Shown here: positions 19,650 to 22,884 of the stretch, one piece after another
How the letters are laid out: each line of letters opens with the position of its first letter
How positions within the stretch are numbered: position 1 is the first letter of the stretch
Virus record (IMG/VR): IMGVR_UViG_3300025133_000623
Coordinates: 1 to 22,884 of that record
Source: a virus
Direction: 5' to 3' (one strand)
Length of the DNA stretch: 22,884 bases
Position numbers and translations under genes: made by a program
Notes under the pieces: model-generated
What the model was told of the DNA's origin: nothing
The model's input: only the letters and a program-made list of their open reading frames with translations
Databases searched by the model: none

Positions 19650-19831
19650 GATTGTCGCCCCCGCTTCCCTTGCGTCAGGGGGTTGAAGGGGATCACCGGG
19701 GGCGCTGTTTTGGCAGTGCCCTGCTTTGCGCTCTTGAGGTGCCTGCCGCAAAAGGCATTGTCGTCAAGAGCGTTGCTCTTACACTGGGTGCCCTTCGCTG
19801 TCAGGGCGATGCACTTAGTTGGTTTGGACAC
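19646..19831 (-). CDS. Small zinc-binding protein (61 aa), Cys3-His type
   Basis: The GTG at 19831 is chosen because AAGGAG lies 7 bases upstream; longer frames with ATG lack a ribosome site. The product starts VSKPTKCIALTAKGTQCKSN and continues DDNAFCGRHL. The pattern C-A-T--G--C--------FC--H is that of small zinc-binding proteins found in many phages and bacteria, usually uncharacterised. The tail is basic (KSAKQGTAKTAPP and GKRGRQS). It overlaps the upstream gene by 17 bases and the downstream gene by 4. Confidence 0.75.
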   Translation of the reverse strand: MSKPTKCIALTAKGTQCKSNALDDNAFCGRHLKSAKQGTAKTAPPVIPFNPLTQGKRGRQS

Positions 19832-20249
19832 GGGTCGGCTCCTTCGCGGGGTAGTAGGTCGAAACTTCAATAATGACGTTCTCGTCGTAGGGGCTCGGCA
19901 AGTGGTAGCCCTGGCGACCTTCCTTGATGGCTGCGATGCAGTCGTCCACCTCGTCCTGCGTAGTGAAGGGTCCAAAGCCCATCGACAACCAGCCGCTTCC
20001 GCAGAGTTCGTCGCGGCGGGCTTTGACCAGCATCAGCAAGGGTTTATCTATGCTCTCCGTGCCAATCTCCTCGGGAAGGGCTAACTCTGCGCTGTACTCA
20101 AGGTTTTCGTGCCTGACGGGGATCTCCTGCCCGGTTTCCAAACGGACGTAACAACCGTTCTCCCAGGTGCGCCGGGAGACAGTGCCCCGCACTGCTACGC
20201 GATCACCAACCCGCACTGCTACGCAATCACCAACGTCAAAAGCTCTCAT
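19815..20249 (-). CDS. Hypothetical protein with small beta-barrel-like N-terminus (144 aa)
   Basis: The ATG at 20249 overlaps the preceding stop (ATGA). The N-terminus DVGDCVAVRVGDRVAVRGTV looks like the strands of an SH3-like or KOW-like small barrel; the sequence VGDCVAVR/VGDRVAVR comes from a 24-bp in-frame tandem duplication. The remainder (LETGQEIPVRHENLEYSAEL; FGPFTTQDEVDDCIAAIKEG) includes a segment often seen in host-like single-domain proteins that use FGPF-T---A---I. The latter wording is common in unannotated phage proteins. Function unknown. Confidence 0.75.
   Translation of the reverse strand: MRAFDVGDCVAVRVGDRVAVRGTVSRRTWENGCYVRLETGQEIPVRHENLEYSAELALPEEIGTESIDKPLLMLVKARRDELCGSGWLSMGFGPFTTQDEVDDCIAAIKEGRQGYHLPSPYDENVIIEVSTYYPAKEPTRVQTN
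20187..20234. repeat. 24-bp in-frame tandem duplication
   Basis: CCGCACTGCTACGCRATCAC followed by CAAC, twice in tandem with one difference; duplicates an 8-residue strand (VGDxVAVR) in the 20249-19815 gene. Confidence 0.85.
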
Positions 20250-20716
20250 GCGACACCACTGTCGCCGCAAGCGGCTTCTTCGCCGTCAGCAACGCCCTCG
20301 TCATAGCCCTGGCGGTATCCGGTGTCGAAAGCCTTCTGGGGGTCTGATGTACCGCTCGTCGGGATGCTCTTTGCCCTGCCAGTGATTCCGCACTCGACAT
20401 GCCCACCGAACCCAGGACGCAGTGCCGGGTCACAGAGGTCAGGCAGCGACGCAATCAACTCAGCCAGCGCCTTGTTGGTAACGACGACAATCGTCGTCCC
20501 GTTCAAGTCCTTTACCTTCCAACCCTCGCTTGCGTCCGTGTAGTCGATTCCTGGCGCACCGCCGTTGTACCCGGTCCTGTTCGGGACAATCACACAGTGC
20601 GGCACATGCTCGACGCTCCAGGGTCCGTACACAATGTTGCCGCTGCTACGCGCTGCATTGAACAAACGCTGAATGGCGGCTGACCATGCGTCGGGGAGGT
20701 CTGGGGTGTGGGGCAT
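20246..20716 (-). CDS. Hypothetical phage protein (156 aa), first gene of operon
   Basis: AGGAG lies 8 bases before the ATG at 20716. Product begins MPHTPDLPDAWSAAIQRLFN and has a mid-section VPNRTGYNGGAPGIDYTDAS, then a beta-helix pair (TTIVVVTNKALAELIASLP). The C-terminus is Gly/Asp-rich (DTGYRQGYDEGVADGEEAAC), of a kind seen as a helical GY-x3-GY-x2-G repeat. No family is recognised. It is the first gene of the eleven-gene operon ending with the CsrA-like gene, and lies opposite the plus-strand zinc-protein gene with 139 bases between. Confidence 0.75.
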   Translation of the reverse strand: MPHTPDLPDAWSAAIQRLFNAARSSGNIVYGPWSVEHVPHCVIVPNRTGYNGGAPGIDYTDASEGWKVKDLNGTTIVVVTNKALAELIASLPDLCDPALRPGFGGHVECGITGRAKSIPTSGTSDPQKAFDTGYRQGYDEGVADGEEAACGDSGVA

Positions 20717-20855
20717 CTGGCTATCTCCTGGGAGTGTGGGGTTCTACACTGTCTATGCCTCTTACCGCGTAGAAGTCCGCTCCTTGCGCTAAATTGTCGC
20801 CAAACGTCGGAAGAAATCAAAATCGAGTTGTGATCCCCGATCACTGAAAACGGAA

Positions 20856-21098
20856 ATGGAAAACCCGCAATTGTCGTGCTCTGACTGCAACAAGAAGCTC
20901 CGTGCCGTTCGTGCCGCTGCCCCGCCTGCCGCCCAACAAGCAGCGATGGTGGAGTCCAGGCTGTCCACCTGTCGCCAGTGCGAGCACTCCACAACAACGC
21001 TGGGGGCTGAGATTCTTATTCGCTGCAAGATGTGTGGCTGCTTCATGGAAGTGAAGGCTCGCTTCCGCCACCTCCACTGCCCCATCGACCTCTGGTAG
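20856..21098 (+). CDS. Zinc-binding protein, DUF6171-like; only plus-strand gene
   Basis: This 80-residue protein has cysteines at 8, 11, 39, 42, 57, 60, 62 and 75. The C-terminal half (STCRQCEHSTT...IRCKMCGCFMEVKARF...HCPIDLW) matches the common phage pattern C--C--------CK-CGCFM--KARL----CP---W, which I recall as DUF6171. It probably binds two zinc ions; the function is unknown. It is the single convincing gene on the plus strand. Its ribosome site is poor (ACGGAA just before ATG); a later ATG at residue 31 would keep the second metal site only. It converges on the 21110-21412 gene with 11 bases between, which hold one dispersed motif. Confidence 0.8.
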   Translation: MENPQLSCSDCNKKLRAVRAAAPPAAQQAAMVESRLSTCRQCEHSTTTLGAEILIRCKMCGCFMEVKARFRHLHCPIDLW

Positions 21099-21109
21099 CG
21101 GATTGTCGC

Positions 21110-21412
21110 CTAGCCCAGCAGCTTCAGCACAAGCCCCGTCACCGACAAACCAATCCCGATGTAGGCCAGCACCTTTGCTCGCTTCGCGTGCTGGTACGCA
21201 TCCCCCAGATTGTCGCGCTTGATCTTGTAGTCGAAGTGATCCATCGCGTGCATCCCAGGTATCCGCTCAAAGAAGTCGGCACACTCGCGCTGCTCAAACT
21301 CGTCGTCTGGGCGTAGGCGCAACTGGAACCACATGCAGACGCCTGCGTACTCCTTCTCGCGGTTATCGCCTGGGTAGCGGTTCCACAGGCCACATCGTCC
21401 ACACCGTGCCAC
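21110..21412 (-). CDS. Small C-terminally anchored zinc-type protein (100 aa), GTG start
   Basis: The start codon is GTG at 21412 (MARCGRCGLWNRYPGDNR). Cysteines 4, 7, 26 and 44 may bind zinc in a C-x2-C ... C ... C pattern. The centre is charged (RLRPDDEFEQRECADFFERI), followed by a basic stretch and a hydrophobic helix at 81-99 (KVLAYIGIGLSVTGLVLKLL), so it is probably a tail-anchored membrane protein with a cytoplasmic zinc domain. Not recognised. Ribosome site is weak (AAAGG at long distance). It may be transcribed from the AT-rich region at 21465-21480. Confidence 0.75.
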   Translation of the reverse strand: MARCGRCGLWNRYPGDNREKEYAGVCMWFQLRLRPDDEFEQRECADFFERIPGMHAMDHFDYKIKRDNLGDAYQHAKRAKVLAYIGIGLSVTGLVLKLLG

Positions 21413-21596
21413 GCGCTATTGTCGCCTTTCTCTAATCAATTGTCGCTCATACTTGAGAGGACGATCTTATATAAATATCGGATCGCTCTGTAAGTCTTGT
21501 TTAGCCGATCTTGCTGTTTGGTTCGGATCTCTGTCTCGCTCGGATCGCTCGTGGGTCGCTCGGTCGTGCTCGGCTCTTGTGAACTAAGGCGACAAT
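21413..21596. promoter_or_regulatory. AT-rich promoter-like segment and GATCGCT repeats
   Basis: Contains TATAAATA at 21470-21477, the most AT-rich stretch of the window, and repeated CGGATCGCTC-type units from 21478 to 21575. Dispersed motifs lie at 21418, 21439 and 21590. No frame is supported. A promoter for the 21412 gene is plausible. Confidence 0.35.
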
Positions 21597-22154
21597 TCAG
21601 GATCGCTTGAGCTTGCGTATGCGTCGCAGTCGATAGTGCGAATTGTCGCCCAGGAAAAGGGCCTCTTGAGGCTGCTCGCCCCCACCCCCCCTACGTGCCC
21701 TATCCCCCCCTGGCACTAAGGCGCTATGGGGGTAACGGACGTTCAGCCACTCGCTGTCGTTGTCCTCATACACGTTGACCCTGTGTGCGTACTGCACCAC
21801 GCAATACCCCTCAGTGCTCTTGACCACAGTGCCCTCCCATGTGGTGGGGTCTAGGGTCACATGAGGCTTCGTCACCATCCACACCTTGTCAGATAGGCGT
21901 GCCCATGTAGACCGTGCTGCATCAGGGTTCAGCTTGACCCGCTCTCCTGGGATATAGGGGCCAGAGCGCGTCAGGGTCGGCGAAAGTAGCTCGGGATGGC
22001 ATAGCAGATCGGCGTAGACAGAGATTGTCGCCTCGGTGATCAAGCGCGTAGGGAATCCGCCGGGGGTTTCGGGAAGGCACCCGCATCCGGTCAGGGTTCG
22101 GGCCGCTTCGGCTCCCGTTATTGTCGCTTCGTGCCGCTCATTTATTGACGACAA
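21597..22154 (-). CDS. Hypothetical phage protein (185 aa), TTG start
   Basis: The frame starts at TTG 22154, 5 bases after a strong GGAGG; a nearby ATG (22139) is in another frame and stops after seven codons. The start codon is inside the dispersed motif (ATTGTCG). The product begins MSSINERHEATITGAEAART; the centre GPYIPGERVKLNPDAARSTW... VWMVTKPHVTLDPTTWEGTV... GYCVVQYAHRVNVYEDND looks like two SH3-like strands with a conserved GE-VKLN segment. The C-terminus is basic (HYRLRRIRKLKRS). Function is unknown. Confidence 0.7.
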   Translation of the reverse strand: MSSINERHEATITGAEAARTLTGCGCLPETPGGFPTRLITEATISVYADLLCHPELLSPTLTRSGPYIPGERVKLNPDAARSTWARLSDKVWMVTKPHVTLDPTTWEGTVVKSTEGYCVVQYAHRVNVYEDNDSEWLNVRYPHSALVPGGDRARRGGGGEQPQEALFLGDNSHYRLRRIRKLKRS

Positions 22155-22191
22155 TCTAGCCTCCGCTTCGGGGTTGTTGGTTCGGCGTCGT

Positions 22192-22425
22192 CTACGCTTC
22201 CGATATTAGGCGACAATCGGGCGCTTCGGGGTTCGTTCCGGCTACCAATACAGTCCGGTCGGGATTAGACAGAATAGAATCACAATTAGGACAGAGCCCA
22301 GGAACCGCCTCAGATAGGCGTGCTACAGCCACAAGCATGTCGAAGACCTCTGCATGTGCTCCGTGCTCCCCCCATGTATCAACGATCTCTGCTCGGAGTG
22401 CCTGGGTGTTGAATATCCTGCTCAT
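22192..22425 (-). CDS. Small hypothetical protein with CxxC (77 aa)
   Basis: The ATG at 22425 overlaps the preceding stop by 4 bases (ATGA). The product is helical (MSRIFNTQALRAEIVDTWGE; VFDMLVAVARLSEAVPGL) with CPNC at 45-48 and another Cys at 70 created by the dispersed motif (PDCRLIS). Not recognised. It is followed after 37 bases by the TTG-started gene. Confidence 0.65.
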   Translation of the reverse strand: MSRIFNTQALRAEIVDTWGEHGAHAEVFDMLVAVARLSEAVPGLCPNCDSILSNPDRTVLVAGTNPEAPDCRLISEA

Positions 22426-22604
22426 GGGGTGCTCTCTGCCCTAGTGGGTTCTTCTGTACGCTCTAGGGGCTTTGGGTGTTGAATTGTCGTCTTTGGGACG
22501 GCGCTCTCTACGTCCAGCGCCGCCATTCTCATGCGGGTCTGCTCTGCGCGTTCGATGCGGAGATTGTCGCCTAGCGACGCTGGTCGGTTACTACGAACAA
22601 GCAT
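22422..22604 (-). CDS. Small basic hypothetical protein (60 aa)
   Basis: The ATG at 22604 overlaps the preceding stop by one base (TGATG). The product is MLVRSNRPASLGDNLRIERA and continues polar and charged to EEPTRAESTP, probably without a compact fold. Support comes from coupling to both neighbours rather than from sequence features; it may be a minor reading frame. Confidence 0.5.
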   Translation of the reverse strand: MLVRSNRPASLGDNLRIERAEQTRMRMAALDVESAVPKTTIQHPKPLERTEEPTRAESTP

Positions 22605-22867
22605 CAAAACGGTATCCCATCAGTGAAGTAGCTACGCGGTGTAGAGATCCCCTTCGTGGCGTCCTTGAACTCGCCTTCCCCCATGACTCGCCACTCGCCC
22701 TTCGGGGGGTTCTTCGCCATCAGCTTACCCGCGTCCACCTTCGCCGGGATCGACAACTCGACTGCTACGGGCTGCGGTGCTCCCCCTACTCGGGAGCCCA
22801 CCATACAGACGACAATCAAGCCCAGCGGCGTCACTGAGTTCGGCTCGTCCTTCATGCCAGCGACCAT
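22604..22867 (-). CDS. Hypothetical phage protein (87 aa), near right edge
   Basis: The ATG at 22867 has GGAGAG 10 bases upstream; the frame stays open to the window edge, so a longer gene starting outside cannot be excluded, and an ATG at 22855 (MKDEPNSV) is also possible. The product has a hydrophobic segment (TPLGLIVVCMVGSRVGG), then beta-type VAVELSIPAKVDAGK and a polar C-terminus (GEWRVMGEGEFKDATKGIS). Not recognised. The next gene overlaps its stop by one base. Confidence 0.6.
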   Translation of the reverse strand: MVAGMKDEPNSVTPLGLIVVCMVGSRVGGAPQPVAVELSIPAKVDAGKLMAKNPPKGEWRVMGEGEFKDATKGISTPRSYFTDGIPF

Positions 22868-22884
22868 CGCCTTCAGCCTCTCCA

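Larger units (their letters stand above)
1011..22816. repeat. Dispersed ATTGTCGY motif (about 80 copies)
   Basis: ATTGTCG or its complement CGACAAT occurs at about 80 places, nearly always followed by C or T. First copy 1011, last 22810; tandem pairs at 15426/15433 and 16344/16351. About two thirds are CGACAAT on the coding (minus) strand. Positions are listed in the findings. Confidence 0.95.

Noticed and set aside
1011-22816. CRISPR array or clustered repeats as explanation of the octamer
   Set aside because: The copies are single, only 7-8 bases long and irregularly spaced across genes; there is no repeat-spacer pattern.

Overview
This window looks like part of a tailed double-stranded DNA phage (or prophage-like phage) genome. 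The evidence is a large terminase subunit, a very long virion-associated-type protein, a sliding clamp, a lysis-like cluster, and dozens of tightly packed small genes with overlapping stop/start codons, almost all on the minus strand. The host is probably Gram-negative: there is a lipoprotein with a clear lipobox and a pair of membrane-anchored coiled-coil proteins resembling spanins. The DNA is GC-rich. I saw no tRNA, rRNA, CRISPR array, integrase or insertion sequence. No gene-free stretch exceeds 300 bases.

Layout, in the direction of minus-strand transcription (right to left). At 22867-21110 are five small genes. One plus-strand zinc-binding gene (20856-21098) interrupts the pattern. At 20716-16724 is a compact operon of eleven overlapping or abutting genes: several zinc-ribbon proteins, a DUF7694-like protein, a lipoprotein and, as last gene, a CsrA-like RNA-binding protein. 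At 16628-9338 is an array of small accessory genes. Many are separately insulated: a terminator hairpin, a second conserved hairpin, a short leader, then a conserved stem-loop carrying the Shine-Dalgarno sequence. At 9125-7946 is a lysis-like cluster with operator-like palindromes upstream. Then come the sliding clamp (7878-6829), the terminase large subunit (6790-5099), a 1216-residue protein ending in a complete type IB topoisomerase module, a DUF2924-like protein, and a partial protein sharing a 19-residue repeat with the 1216-residue protein.

Two signals stand out. First, the octamer ATTGTCGY (or its complement) occurs about 80 times by my hand count, roughly once per 280 bases, against about three expected for a random 7-mer. 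It is read in all frames inside genes and also sits at many start and stop codons. Second, at least twelve genes have their ribosome-binding site in a small stem-loop (typically GTGC-ATGGAG-GCAC) with an A-N-G-G-A-N hexaloop, the shape recognised by CsrA/RsmA proteins. The stems show compensatory base changes, and the window itself encodes a CsrA-like protein. Together these suggest a phage-encoded post-transcriptional regulon. The link between protein and hairpins is my inference, not something shown by the sequence.
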